The notes beneath the pieces were generated by a model. That model was not told where the DNA came from. It saw only the letters and a program-made list of their open reading frames with translations, and did not search any database. From contig DATKND010000064.1 in NCBI GenBank assembly GCA_035541475.1, positions 1 through 64,000 on the forward strand: a stretch of 64,000 nt of DNA, written 5' to 3'. Source of the stretch: DASUFZ01 sp035541475 (GTDB lineage Bacteria; Myxococcota_A; UBA9160; SMWR01). Below, in pieces: positions 16,854 through 27,446 of this stretch (its first letter is position 1; the number at the start of each line of letters is the position of its first letter). The position numbers and the translations under genes were made by a program.

Positions 16854-17759
16854 TCAGAGCTCGGACGCGAGGAACTCGAGGGTGCGCTCCCCGGCGCCCG
16901 GCTCGAGCGGCGACACCGCCGCGCAGAAGTCGGTGACGCCCGCCTCGCGCAGCCGAGCGAGCCCGGCGCGCAGCGCCCTCTCGTCGCCGACAATCGCGAC
17001 CTCTCCCGGTGTCGCGGCGCCCTCGCGGTCGAGCATCGCGCGATACGAGGGGAGCTGTCCGTAGATCGAGAACTGCTTCGACGCGTTCTCGCGCGCGGCA
17101 GCCGCGTCGCGCACGAGAGCGATCGGCAGTCCCGCCACGATGCGCGGAGCCGGTCGACCCGCCTCTTCCGCGGCGCGGCGGAGCGCCGGAACGGTGTGGC
17201 TCGCCAAGGTCTTCACACCGGTCATCCAGGTGATGGTGCCGTCGGCGTAGCGGCCCGTGAGTCGCAGCAGCGCGGGTCCGAGCGCCGCGACCAGCAGCTT
17301 CACCGGCGCGCCGCCGGGAGCCGCGAGCTGCCCGCGCACGCGGTACTCCTTGCCCTTCCAGTCCACCGCTTCGCCGCGCAGCAGCGGCGTCAGCGCGGCG
17401 AGGTACTCCGACATGTGACGCGCCGGGTGGGCATAGGAGAGGCCGAACATGTCCTCGATCACGATCTTGTGCGAAAGGCCGATACCGAGGGTGAAGCGGC
17501 CGCCGCTCGCGGCGTTCGCGGTCAGCGCCTCCTGCGCCATCGCCATCGGGTGGCGCGGGTAGGTCGGCACGACCGCCGTGCCGAGCTCGATGCGCCGGGT
17601 GACGCGGCCGATCAGCGCCAGCGCCGTGATCGCGTCGTAGGCGAAGATGTTCGCCATCCAGAAGCTGGCGAAGCCGGCGCTCTCGGCGCGCTGCGCCTGG
17701 GCGACGAGCTGGTCGAGGCTCGAGCCGTCGCCGGCTCCCGCCATGGTTCCGATTCGCAT
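16854..17759 (-). CDS. LLM-class F420-dependent oxidoreductase
   Basis: 301-residue luciferase-like (TIM-barrel) flavin/F420 oxidoreductase. Diagnostic stretches are F-A-S-F-W-M-A-N-I near residue 33, I-E-L-G-T-A-V-V-P-T-Y-P-R-H-P near 60-74, and R-F-T-L-G-I-G-L-S-H near 95, close to the TIGR03564 subgroup in which F420 is the usual cofactor; F420 use is inferred, since no F420 synthesis gene is in the window. The ATG at 17759 has GGGAGGAG upstream. A perfect minus-strand TATAAT lies at 17791-17796. It is the first gene of a two-gene unit with the RuBisCO-like protein. Confidence 0.85.
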   Translation of the reverse strand: MRIGTMAGAGDGSSLDQLVAQAQRAESAGFASFWMANIFAYDAITALALIGRVTRRIELGTAVVPTYPRHPMAMAQEALTANAASGGRFTLGIGLSHKIVIEDMFGLSYAHPARHMSEYLAALTPLLRGEAVDWKGKEYRVRGQLAAPGGAPVKLLVAALGPALLRLTGRYADGTITWMTGVKTLASHTVPALRRAAEEAGRPAPRIVAGLPIALVRDAAAARENASKQFSIYGQLPSYRAMLDREGAATPGEVAIVGDERALRAGLARLREAGVTDFCAAVSPLEPGAGERTLEFLASEL

Positions 17760-17790
17760 ATGTCTCCTCCCGGGCGGCGCGAGTCGCGCG

Positions 17791-17796
17791 ATTATA
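17791..17796 (-). promoter_or_regulatory. -10 box TATAAT for the LLM oxidoreductase operon
   Basis: On the minus strand these six bases read TATAAT, an exact sigma-70-type -10 element and rare in such GC-rich surroundings. It is placed 31 nt upstream of the ATG at 17759. No good -35 hexamer is seen 16-18 nt further upstream. The overlapping plus-strand TATACT (17793-17798) could serve the divergent SnoaL-like gene. Confidence 0.5.
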
Positions 17797-17822
17797 CTGC
17801 GGGCCTTCGCGAGGACGGGGAC

Positions 17823-18257
17823 GTGAGCGCACAGCAGAACAAGGCCGTGGTGCGGGGGTTCCTCGAGGCGCTCGCGCGCGGCGACCGCACCTCCGCGCGC
17901 GAGGCCTTTCGCGAGGACGCCTGCTGGCGCTATCCGGCGTCGCTCGGCGGACCCGGCGTCCACCGCGGCCGCGACGCGATCTTCGACATCTACTTCGGCG
18001 TCGACGAGAAGCTCTTCGAGACGGGCGCGCGCCGCTACGACTTCGAGATCACGAGCGCCGTCGCAGAGGACGACCGCGTGGCGGTCGAGATGCGCCACCG
18101 CGGCCGCACGCGCGACGGGCGTCCCTACGAGACCGATTACCACGTGCTCTACCGACTCGTCGGCGGGCGCATCGCCGAGGTGCACGAGTACTTCGATTCG
18201 CTCTACGTGCGGCGCCTCTACCGCGACGAGGAGCTCGGTGTCGCTCGCCGCGAGTGA
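17823..18257 (+). CDS. SnoaL-like/NTF2-fold protein
   Basis: 144 residues of the NTF2-like alpha+beta barrel superfamily (SnoaL-like or ketosteroid-isomerase-like). The opening V-V-R-G-F-L-E-A-L-A-R-G-D helix, the R-G-R-D-A-I turn and the final strand V-G-G-R-I-A-E-V-H-E-Y-F-D are characteristic. Such proteins are cyclases, isomerases, hydrolases or simple ligand binders. GTG start at 17823 chosen at the beginning of homology. It overlaps the next gene (DUF3604 lipoprotein) by 20 nt, suggesting co-expression. Function not predictable. Confidence 0.75.
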   Translation: MSAQQNKAVVRGFLEALARGDRTSAREAFREDACWRYPASLGGPGVHRGRDAIFDIYFGVDEKLFETGARRYDFEITSAVAEDDRVAVEMRHRGRTRDGRPYETDYHVLYRLVGGRIAEVHEYFDSLYVRRLYRDEELGVARRE

Positions 18258-20427
18258 GCGCGCGCTCGCCGTCGCGGTGCTCGGGCTCTGCTTCGGACTC
18301 GCGTGCAGCGGCGAGGACGCGCACGACGGGAAGATCGAGGGTGCGCGACGCGCGTCCCGCGCGGCGCCCGCGCAGCCCGACGATCAGATCCTCTTCGGCG
18401 ACCTCCACGTCCATACGACCTGGTCGATCGACGCCTTCCTCTACGCGCTTCCGCTGTTCGGCGGCGAGGGCGCGCACCCGCCGGCCGACGCCTGCGACTT
18501 CGCGCGCCACTGCGCCGGGCTCGACTTCTTCTCGCTGAACGACCACGCCGAGGGCCTGACCCCCGAGCGCTGGCAGCGCGAGATCGAGAGCGTGCGCGCG
18601 TGCGACGAGCGCAGCGGCGGCGCGAACCCAGACCTCGTCGCCTTCGTCGGCTGGGAGTGGACGCAGATGGGCGAGACGCCCGAGACCCACTTCGGACACA
18701 AGAACGTGATCGTGCGAGGCCTCGCGGACGACCAGATCCCGCCCCGGCCGATCTCGGCCCTCGCCGACGACGCGATGAGTCGCGCGAACATGTTGTGGGC
18801 CGCGCGCATGGCGGAGGCCGCGCTGGCGCTGCCGCCGACCGAGCCCTACGCGGATTTCCTCTGGTGGATCCGCCGGCTCGCCGCGGTGCCCTTCTGCGAA
18901 CGCGACGTCGACACCCGCGCGCTGCCGCGCGATTGCCACGAGCAGGCGCCGACGCCGGAGCGGCTGTTCGAGAAGCTGGCGCAGTGGGGCGGCGAGGCGC
19001 TCGTGATCCCGCACGGGCTCGCCTGGGGCATCCACGCGCCGCCCGGCGCGAGCCTCGACGTGCAGCTCACCGCGGCGCGCCGCGCGCCGGAAATGCAGCG
19101 ACTCGTCGAGGTGTACTCCGGCCACGGAAGCTCCGAGGTCTTCGAGCGCGCCGCCGACACGGCCGAGCGACAGGAACTCGCGGGCGTGTGCCCCGCGCCG
19201 ACCCCGGAGTTCCTGCCCTGCTGCTGGCAGGCGGGCGAGATCCTGCGCAAGCGCTGCGGCAATCTGCCCGCGGCGGAGTGCGAGAGCCGTGTCTCGGAAG
19301 TGCGTCGGCTCGCGCTCGAGGCCGGCAAGCAGCCCCAATGGGTGCTGCCGGACGCGGCCGTCGCGGAGTGGCTCGACTGCGACCAGCCGCGCGGCGGCGC
19401 CTTCAAGCCAGTGCTGACGCCGCGACCGCACGAGAGCGCGCAGGCCGCGCTCGCGCTGCGCGACTTCGACGAGCTCGGCGCCGATGGACGCCCCGCGCGC
19501 TTCCGCTGGGGCTTCATCTCGTCGAGCGACAATCACTCGGCGCGCGCCGGCAGCGGCTACAAGCAGGTGCGTCGCAAGGGCATGACCGACGCGCGCGGCC
19601 TCGTATCCGAGGGCCTCGCCTCGCGGCTCCAGCCCTTCTTCGGCCCCGCGCCCGAGGACCCCGCGCGCGGCGTGCCGTCGCCGCCGGCGCCGGCGGGCTT
19701 CCGCAACCTCTTCGACGTGGAGCGCGGCGCCTCCTTCTTCTACCCCGGAGGTCTCGCGGCCGTGCATGCGAGCGGCCGCAGCCGCGACGCGATCTGGGAC
19801 GCGCTGATGCGCCGCGAGGTCTACGGCACGAGCGGCCCACGCATCCTGCTCTGGTTCGACCTGGTCGGCCTGCCACAGGGCCGTGCGCCGATGGGCAGCG
19901 AGGTCGCGCTCGCCGCGACGCCGCGCTTCGAGGTGCGCGCGGTCGGGAGCCGCATCGAGCTACCCGGCTGCCCGCAGGAGAGCCGGCGCGCGCTCTCCCC
20001 GGAGCGGCTCGCGAAACTATGCATGGACGAGTGTCACAACCCGGGAGACGAGCGACACCGGATCGCGGCGATCGAGGTGGTGCGCGTCCGCGCGCAGCAG
20101 ACGCGGGGGGAGCCGCTCGCGCCGCTCATCGAGGATCCGTGGCTGCGCTTCGAGTGCCCGCCCGACGAGGACGGCTGCACCGCGCGCTTCGAGGATCCTG
20201 AGTTCCTCGCCTCGGGTCGCGATGCGGCCTACTACGTGCGCGCGCTCCAGGAGCCGACTCCGGCGATCAACGGCGCGAACCTGCGCGCGCGCTACGACTC
20301 GGACGGCAACGCGATCTCGGTCGATCCCTGCTACGCCGGCTGGCGCACGCGCGACGACGACGACTGCCTCGCTCCGGTGCAGGAGCGCGCGTGGTCGTCG
20401 CCGATCTACGTGAATCAGGCCGGCTGA
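18238..20427 (+). CDS. DUF3604 lipoprotein
   Basis: 729 residues. The N-terminus is a lipoprotein signal with lipobox G-L-A-C (Cys23), so the protein is likely tethered in the periplasm. DUF3604 starts at about 50 with the PHP-like metal motif F-G-D-L-H-V-H-T-T-W-S and continues through F-S-L-N-D-H-A, G-W-E-W, H-G-L-A-W-G and S-S-D-N-H-S, all metal-ligand-like His/Asp clusters. Several Cys pairs (for example P-C-C-W) could form periplasmic disulfides. The family is widespread in marine and soil bacteria and has no settled substrate; phosphoesterase-like hydrolysis is inferred from the fold. GTG start, 20-nt overlap with the upstream gene; 13-nt 3' overlap with the convergent HxlR gene. Confidence 0.85.
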   Translation: MSLAASERALAVAVLGLCFGLACSGEDAHDGKIEGARRASRAAPAQPDDQILFGDLHVHTTWSIDAFLYALPLFGGEGAHPPADACDFARHCAGLDFFSLNDHAEGLTPERWQREIESVRACDERSGGANPDLVAFVGWEWTQMGETPETHFGHKNVIVRGLADDQIPPRPISALADDAMSRANMLWAARMAEAALALPPTEPYADFLWWIRRLAAVPFCERDVDTRALPRDCHEQAPTPERLFEKLAQWGGEALVIPHGLAWGIHAPPGASLDVQLTAARRAPEMQRLVEVYSGHGSSEVFERAADTAERQELAGVCPAPTPEFLPCCWQAGEILRKRCGNLPAAECESRVSEVRRLALEAGKQPQWVLPDAAVAEWLDCDQPRGGAFKPVLTPRPHESAQAALALRDFDELGADGRPARFRWGFISSSDNHSARAGSGYKQVRRKGMTDARGLVSEGLASRLQPFFGPAPEDPARGVPSPPAPAGFRNLFDVERGASFFYPGGLAAVHASGRSRDAIWDALMRREVYGTSGPRILLWFDLVGLPQGRAPMGSEVALAATPRFEVRAVGSRIELPGCPQESRRALSPERLAKLCMDECHNPGDERHRIAAIEVVRVRAQQTRGEPLAPLIEDPWLRFECPPDEDGCTARFEDPEFLASGRDAAYYVRALQEPTPAINGANLRARYDSDGNAISVDPCYAGWRTRDDDDCLAPVQERAWSSPIYVNQAG

Positions 20428-20918
20428 CGCGCCGAGCGGCGGCGCTCGAGGAAGCGCTTCGTTTCGCGCGTGGCACCCGGGCCCGGCTCCGTGCGCAGAT
20501 CGCGGCGCGTGAGCTCGCGGCCGTCGGCGTCGGCCACGCGTAGCTTCGGGACGCGGCGCCCGCTGCGGCGGTCCTTCACGACGACCGGCTCGTGGCCGCG
20601 ACCGAAGACCCACTCGTCGGACCACTCGCGCATCGCGGTCAGCACGGGCAGCAGCGCCTCGCCCTTGTCGGTCAGCCGGTACTCGAAGCGCTGGCCCTCG
20701 GTGCCGACGTCGACGCGCTCGAAGATCCCGTGATCCACGAGATGCGAGAGGCGGCTCGACAGGATGTTGCGGGCGACGCCGAGGCTCTTCTCGAAGTCGC
20801 CGAAGCGACGCGCGCCGAAGAAGGCGTCGCGCACGATCAGCAGAGTCCACCAGTCGCCGATCGCCTCGAGCGCCTGGGCGATCCCGCAGTTCATGCCGGC
20901 GAAGCGCGTGCGCGCCAT
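20415..20918 (-). CDS. HxlR-family transcriptional regulator
   Basis: 167 residues: a winged helix of the HxlR type with the N-terminal Cys in M-N-C-G-I-A, then A-I-G-D-W-W-T-L-L-I-V-R-D-A, F-G-D-F-E-K-S-L-G-V-A-R-N-I-L-S-S-R-L and the wing R-F-E-Y-R-L-T-D-K-G. HxlR proteins bind DNA as dimers and commonly control a neighbouring oxidoreductase gene in response to electrophiles or redox stress; the single Cys near the N-terminus is compatible with that. It is divergent from the molybdopterin oxidoreductase operon across a 57-nt gap holding a perfect palindrome. The C-terminal 50 residues are basic and not part of the standard fold. Confidence 0.88.
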   Translation of the reverse strand: MARTRFAGMNCGIAQALEAIGDWWTLLIVRDAFFGARRFGDFEKSLGVARNILSSRLSHLVDHGIFERVDVGTEGQRFEYRLTDKGEALLPVLTAMREWSDEWVFGRGHEPVVVKDRRSGRRVPKLRVADADGRELTRRDLRTEPGPGATRETKRFLERRRSARQPA

Positions 20919-20938
20919 GCATGGAGCCTCGCGCAAAC

Positions 20939-20955
20939 GGTTGCATGATGCAACC
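20939..20955. promoter_or_regulatory. 17-bp perfect palindrome, probable HxlR operator
   Basis: GGTTGCAT-g-ATGCAACC, an inverted repeat of 8 bp per arm with one central base. It lies in the 57-nt intergenic region between the divergent HxlR gene and the molybdopterin oxidoreductase gene, and its A/T content stands out from the surroundings. Autoregulation plus control of the oxidoreductase operon is the natural inference; HxlR dimers bind palindromes of this size. Confidence 0.65.
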
Positions 20956-20975
20956 AGATCGCCTACCCCTCCCGC

Positions 20976-23269
<2,294 letters not shown>

Positions 23270-23273
<4 letters not shown>

Positions 23274-24007
23274 GCGAGGCGCCGGTCGCCCTCGTCGTCG
23301 GGGCGGGCGATTTCATCGGCGCCGCGATCGCGCGGCGCTTCGCCGCGGGCGGCTACACCGCGGCGCTCGGGCGGCGGCACGCGGAGAAGCTCGCGCCGCT
23401 CGTCGCGGAGATCGAGGCGTCGGGCGAACGCGCGCGCGCCTTCGCGCTCGACGCGCGCGACGAGGACAACGTGGTCGCGATCTTCGAGCAGATCGAGCGC
23501 GAGCTCGGTCCGCTCGAGGTCGTCGTCTTCAACGTCGGCGCCAACGTCTCCTTCCCGATCCTCGAGACCACGAGCCGCGTGTTTCGGAAGGTCTGGGAGA
23601 TGGCCTGCTTCGCAGGCTTCCTGTGCGGCCGCGAGGCGGCGAAGCACATGCGGCCGCGAGGTCGCGGCTCGATCTTCTTCACGGGCGCGACCGCGAGCCT
23701 GCGCGGCGGCAAGGGCTTCGCGGCGTTCTCGTCGGCCAAGAGCGGGCTCCGCGCGCTCGCGCAGAGCATGGCCCGCGAGCTCGGTCCGGAGAACCTGCAC
23801 GTCGCGCACCTCGTGATCGACGCGGGCGTCGACACGGCGTGGGTTCGCGAGCGGCTGCGCGAAGCGGGCCGCGATCCGGCGTCGCTGCCGGAAGGCACCT
23901 TGATGAACCCCGCCTCCGTCGGCGAGGCCTACTGGATGCTTCACCAGCAGCCGCGCGATGCGTGGACCTTCGAGTTGGACGTGCGTCCCTATCGCGAGAG
24001 CTGGTGA
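23270..24007 (+). CDS. SDR-family protein lacking the catalytic Tyr
   Basis: 245-residue Rossmann-fold short-chain dehydrogenase/reductase. The nucleotide site is V-V-G-A-G-D-F-I-G-A (9-18), and F-N-V-G replaces the usual N-N-A-G near residue 87-90. The classical Y-x-x-x-K is F153-S-S-A-K157, so the catalytic Tyr is Phe, and the position of the catalytic Ser holds Ala/Thr in G-A-T-A-S. It belongs to a known SDR subgroup with this F-x-x-x-K pattern whose activity is unclear. GTG start overlaps the stop of the molybdopterin oxidoreductase (GTGA), so the two are translationally coupled and presumably share a pathway under the HxlR regulator. Confidence 0.82.
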
Positions 24008-24011
24008 CGTC

Positions 24012-24662
24012 TCACGCGCGCATCTTGGCGGCCTTGGCATTCGGGTGGATGCTCGCGTCCGCCGAGGGCCGCGCGCCGACGCGTTTGAACCAGGCGCCGA
24101 GGTTCGCGAGCGCCGGGTCGAGCGGCTGCCCCACTCCGGAGAAGAAGTCGAGCATCGCGTAGAGCGCGATGTCGGCCAGGGTGAAGCGCGAGCCGGCGAT
24201 CCAGGTGCGGCCCGTGAGGCCCTGGTCGAAGACCTTGAGTCCGTCCTGCGCGAGCGCCTTCAGGTCGTCGGCGGCCTGCGGGATCGTGCGCATGCGGTCC
24301 TTGAACATCGCCAGCGCTTCCTTGTAGCGGAAGCCGTTCGACATCGGCTCGATCACGTGGAGCACCGCGCGGCGCGTCCACATGCGCGTCTCAGCGCGCT
24401 CCTCCGGCGTCGCGCCGATCAGCACGGGCTGCGGGTGCTTCTCCTCGAGGTACTCGCAGATCACGACGGTCTCGGCGATCACGCGGCCGTCGTCCTGCTC
24501 GAGCGCGGGCAGCTGCCCGAACGGATTCTTCTTGCGATACGCCTCGCCGCGATTCTCCCCCGCCATGAGGTCGACCTGCACACTGAGAAGCGTCAGTCCC
24601 TTCTCGGCGAGGAACATGCGGACCAGTCGGGGATTCGGTCCGACGGAGTCGTAGAGCTTCAT
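24012..24662 (-). CDS. glutathione S-transferase family protein
   Basis: 216 residues with the thioredoxin-like N-terminal GST domain (M-K-L-Y-D-S-V-G-P-N-P-R, N-P-F-G-Q-L-P-A-L and the glutathione-binding E-T-V-V-I-C-E-Y-L) and an all-helical C-terminal domain with the N-capping box F-T-L-A-D-I-A-L-Y. A Ser near residue 6 is the candidate catalytic residue. Typical roles are conjugation, dehalogenation or isomerisation of electrophiles. The gene ends 4 nt from the convergent SDR gene and begins 14 nt after the EthD-like gene, with which it is probably co-transcribed. Confidence 0.85.
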   Translation of the reverse strand: MKLYDSVGPNPRLVRMFLAEKGLTLLSVQVDLMAGENRGEAYRKKNPFGQLPALEQDDGRVIAETVVICEYLEEKHPQPVLIGATPEERAETRMWTRRAVLHVIEPMSNGFRYKEALAMFKDRMRTIPQAADDLKALAQDGLKVFDQGLTGRTWIAGSRFTLADIALYAMLDFFSGVGQPLDPALANLGAWFKRVGARPSADASIHPNAKAAKMRA

Positions 24663-24675
24663 CGTCGTAGTCCTT

Positions 24676-25374
24676 TCAACGTTCGAAGACGTACTCGCTC
24701 ATCGGGTGCGCCTCGACGCGATCGATGGCGAGGAAGGCCATGCAGCTCTGCATCATGCGCTCGAGGTGGCGCCGATAGCGCTCCTTCGAGCCTCCGGCCG
24801 CGTACCAGACGAGCGGATCGGTCAACGCCTCGATCGGGAAGTGCTCCTCGACGATCGCGGCCCAGCCGGGTGCGCCGGGGGTCAGCGCCCGCACGATCTC
24901 GTTGCGCACGTAGCCGAAGGTGCTCTGCGTCTCGAGAGCGACGGCCCGGTGCTCCTCGTGCCACAGCTCGATGAACTCGTCGTAGGACAGGCCGTCCTTC
25001 GGCTCGATGCAGGTGACGAGATCGAAGCCGGGCGTGCGCTGGCCGAGTGGAGCGACGTGCGTCGTGTTGCGGATCGGCTCGGACTCGACCACCAGGAACG
25101 CCGCCAGCTTCGACGCGCGCCGCGCGAGCCGCGCCTCGATCGGCCCGCGCGTCTCGGCCTCGTGCACCCAGTAGTGGACGCAGGCCGACTTCGGCGGGTC
25201 CATCCGACCCACGCGCACCTTCGCGCCGGCGGCGACGTGTGAGTCGACGACGTCGATTCGCAGGAATCTCGCGCCGGCGCGCGCGAGCTCCGGCGCCTCC
25301 GACAAGAGCGCGTCGCGGAAGGCGTCGTCGGAGACGCCGTCCGGCTTCCAGAGCACCGTGCAGATCTTCTCCAT
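24676..25374 (-). CDS. EthD-like dimeric alpha-beta barrel protein
   Basis: 232 residues with two ferredoxin-like halves, each starting with a strand and a K-x-G/K-P-D-G-[VL]-S-x-[DE]-x-F motif: K-P-D-G-V-S-D-D-A-F near residue 11 and K-D-G-L-S-Y-D-E-F-I-E-L-W-H-E-E-H near 120. The second matches the EthD signature, including the W-H-E-E-H helix. EthD domain proteins assist P450 ether degradation or act in polyketide and steroid catabolism; function here is unknown. ATG at 25374 chosen because it is preceded by GAGGTGAG and homology begins there. It is first in an apparent operon with the GST. Confidence 0.75.
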   Translation of the reverse strand: MEKICTVLWKPDGVSDDAFRDALLSEAPELARAGARFLRIDVVDSHVAAGAKVRVGRMDPPKSACVHYWVHEAETRGPIEARLARRASKLAAFLVVESEPIRNTTHVAPLGQRTPGFDLVTCIEPKDGLSYDEFIELWHEEHRAVALETQSTFGYVRNEIVRALTPGAPGWAAIVEEHFPIEALTDPLVWYAAGGSKERYRRHLERMMQSCMAFLAIDRVEAHPMSEYVFER

Positions 25375-25599
25375 GCTCACCTCGGAAAGCCGGCAGGCTA
25401 TGCCAGTCGGGCGCGAAGCGCCCGCGCGCCTTCCGACGGTGAGCTGCCGTCGCACTGCTTCGATACTGCCGCGCTCCCTCCACTTCGGTGAGATGCATCA
25501 CCGCGACGACGAGACGCGCGCGCCTAACGTCCGCTCGATCCCGGATGCGGACGGGACCGGGCTTCTTGCCGGGAGCCGATCTCGGCGGGAGACACCGTC

Positions 25600-27156
25600 A
25601 TGTCCCAGACGAAAATGCGCCGCGGATTCGTCCGCCTCGCGCCCCTGTGCCTCAGCCTGCTCGTACCGGCGGCCCACGCGGACGAGGTGGATGCCTCGAA
25701 GAACGTCGACGAGCCCGCGGCCGAGCACGTCGATCAACATGCCATCGTGACCTTGCTGCGGTCGGGGAACCCGGCCGAGGCCTTCGAGATGGCCTTCGAA
25801 GGCGGCGACCTCCTCTTCGAGACCGTCTTCAACGCGCTCGACGGCGTCGGGGCGAACGTCGGGCACGGCGAGCGCTTCACGCGCACGCCACGCGCCGATC
25901 TTCATGGCCCCGGCGAGTGGGCGAACCACGTTCCCGCGCGCGAGACGGGGCCCAATGCCTCGAGCTGCAATGCCTGCCACAACAATCCCGGCGACGACGG
26001 CTCGGGGAGCAACTCGGAGAACGTGCATCGCGACCCGCAGCACTCGGCCGACATCAGTCACTTCATCCAGCGCAACACACCGCATCTCTTCGGCGCCGGC
26101 GCCGTGCAGCGCCTGGCCGAGGAGATGACCGTGGTGATGCAGCGCATCCGCGACGGCGCGGGACGCGCCGCCTGCGCGACCGGGCGCACGGTCTCGTTGC
26201 CGCTGCTCGCGAAGGGCGTGTCGTTCGGCTCGATCACGGCGCGTCCCACCGGCTCGCCCTGCAAGCCGAGCTTCGACACGTCGAAAGTCGCCGGCGTGAG
26301 CACGGATCTCGTGGTGCGCCCGTTCCAGTGGAAGGGCGTCGTCGCGTTCATCCGCAACTTCAACCGCGACGCCTCGAACAACGAGATCGGCATGCAGGCG
26401 GTGGAGCTGGTCGGCAAAGGAGTCGACGGCGACGGTGATCACGTCGTGGACGAGATGACGGTCGGCGACCAGACGGCGCTCGCCGTCTACGTCGCGTCGC
26501 AGCCGCGGCCGACGACGCGCGTCGAGCTCGCGAGCCTCGGGTTGATCCCGCCGCTCACGAGCGCGGAGACCACGGCGATCCGCAACGGCCGGTCGAGCTT
26601 CGCTTCGGTCGGCTGCGCAGACTGCCACACGCCGAGCATGCGACTCGAAGATCCGGTCTTCAGGGAGCCGAGCGCGAATCCCGCGTATCGCGACGCGGTC
26701 TTCCCGAGCGGCGACAACCCGGTCGCGCTCGAGGTGGATCCCGCGCTGCCCGTGCGTTTCGACCTGACGAAGGACCAGCCCGACAACCAGATCAAGGATT
26801 CGTCGGGCAACGTGGTCTTCCGCCTCGGCTCGATCGCGCGCGACTCGCGCGGCGTCGCGCAGGTCCAGCTCTACGGCGACCTGAAGCGCCACGACATCGG
26901 CCCGGACATGGCCGAGCAGATCGACGAGAAGGGCACGGGGCCCTCCGTCTTCCTGACCGAGAACCTCTGGGGCGTGGGCACGACCGGGCCATGGATGCAC
27001 GACGGCCGCGCCACCACCCTGGCCGGAGCGATCGCGCTTCACGGCGGCGAAGCCGCCGGGTCGCGCGGGAAATTCCAGGCCCTCACACCCGCGCAGCAGC
27101 AGGAAGTGGTCGCGTTCCTGGAGAACCTGGTGCTGTTCAAGCTGCTGACGGAATAG
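25600..27156 (+). CDS. di-haem cytochrome c, DUF1111 family
   Basis: 518 residues with a Sec signal peptide (hydrophobic core about 10-25, cleavage near A-H-A-D). Two c-type haem motifs are visible: C123-N-A-C-H127 and C339-A-D-C-H343. Between them lie conserved blocks typical of the DUF1111 or di-haem oxidoreductase family (G-P-N-A-S-S-C, H-L-F-G-A-G and, near the end, N-L-W-G-V-G-T-T-G-P-W-M-H-D-G-R-A). The fold is related to di-haem peroxidases, but no peroxidase activity can be assumed. It is periplasmic. Transcribed alone; 225 nt upstream are gene-free. A small membrane protein gene faces it from downstream. Confidence 0.87.
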   Translation: MSQTKMRRGFVRLAPLCLSLLVPAAHADEVDASKNVDEPAAEHVDQHAIVTLLRSGNPAEAFEMAFEGGDLLFETVFNALDGVGANVGHGERFTRTPRADLHGPGEWANHVPARETGPNASSCNACHNNPGDDGSGSNSENVHRDPQHSADISHFIQRNTPHLFGAGAVQRLAEEMTVVMQRIRDGAGRAACATGRTVSLPLLAKGVSFGSITARPTGSPCKPSFDTSKVAGVSTDLVVRPFQWKGVVAFIRNFNRDASNNEIGMQAVELVGKGVDGDGDHVVDEMTVGDQTALAVYVASQPRPTTRVELASLGLIPPLTSAETTAIRNGRSSFASVGCADCHTPSMRLEDPVFREPSANPAYRDAVFPSGDNPVALEVDPALPVRFDLTKDQPDNQIKDSSGNVVFRLGSIARDSRGVAQVQLYGDLKRHDIGPDMAEQIDEKGTGPSVFLTENLWGVGTTGPWMHDGRATTLAGAIALHGGEAAGSRGKFQALTPAQQQEVVAFLENLVLFKLLTE

Positions 27157-27186
27157 CGAGAGACGAACCGGCGGGTCGGAGCGCGC

Positions 27187-27393
27187 TCAGCCGGTGCGCC
27201 GCGCCAGCGCCGCGAGTCCCCACAGCACCGCGGCGAGGCCGATGACACCGAGGAGAGGCAGGGCGTGCTCCGGCTCGCCGAAGTAGTGCGCGAGCGAGGT
27301 GCCGCTCGGGTCGATGCCGTGGCCCGGGTGGGCTCGCGCGAGCGCCGGGACGGCGAGCAGAGAGAAGAGGGTCAGCGCGACGCGAACGCCCAT
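27187..27393 (-). CDS. small membrane protein with HPGHG motif
   Basis: 68 residues: an N-terminal signal peptide ending near A-R-A, then the mature start H-P-G-H-G-I-D-P-S-G, then a short H-Y-F-G-E-P-E-H-A stretch and a C-terminal TM helix. The layout recalls the first part of HupE/UreJ metal permeases, whose mature N-terminus also carries H-P-x-H, but only one TM helix is present, so it is either a distinct small protein or a truncated relative. A good GGAGG ribosome-binding site precedes the ATG at 27393. It could bind a metal ion through its four His residues; that is inference. Confidence 0.65.
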   Translation of the reverse strand: MGVRVALTLFSLLAVPALARAHPGHGIDPSGTSLAHYFGEPEHALPLLGVIGLAAVLWGLAALARRTG

Positions 27394-27446
27394 GGCCGTC
27401 CTCCGCGGCGCCGCAGCGACGGCGCACGGAGGCGCAGCATAGCGAC

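Noticed and set aside
27187..27393. Full HupE/UreJ permease
   Set aside because: Only one TM helix besides the signal peptide is encoded before the stop; the HPGHG start alone does not make a permease.
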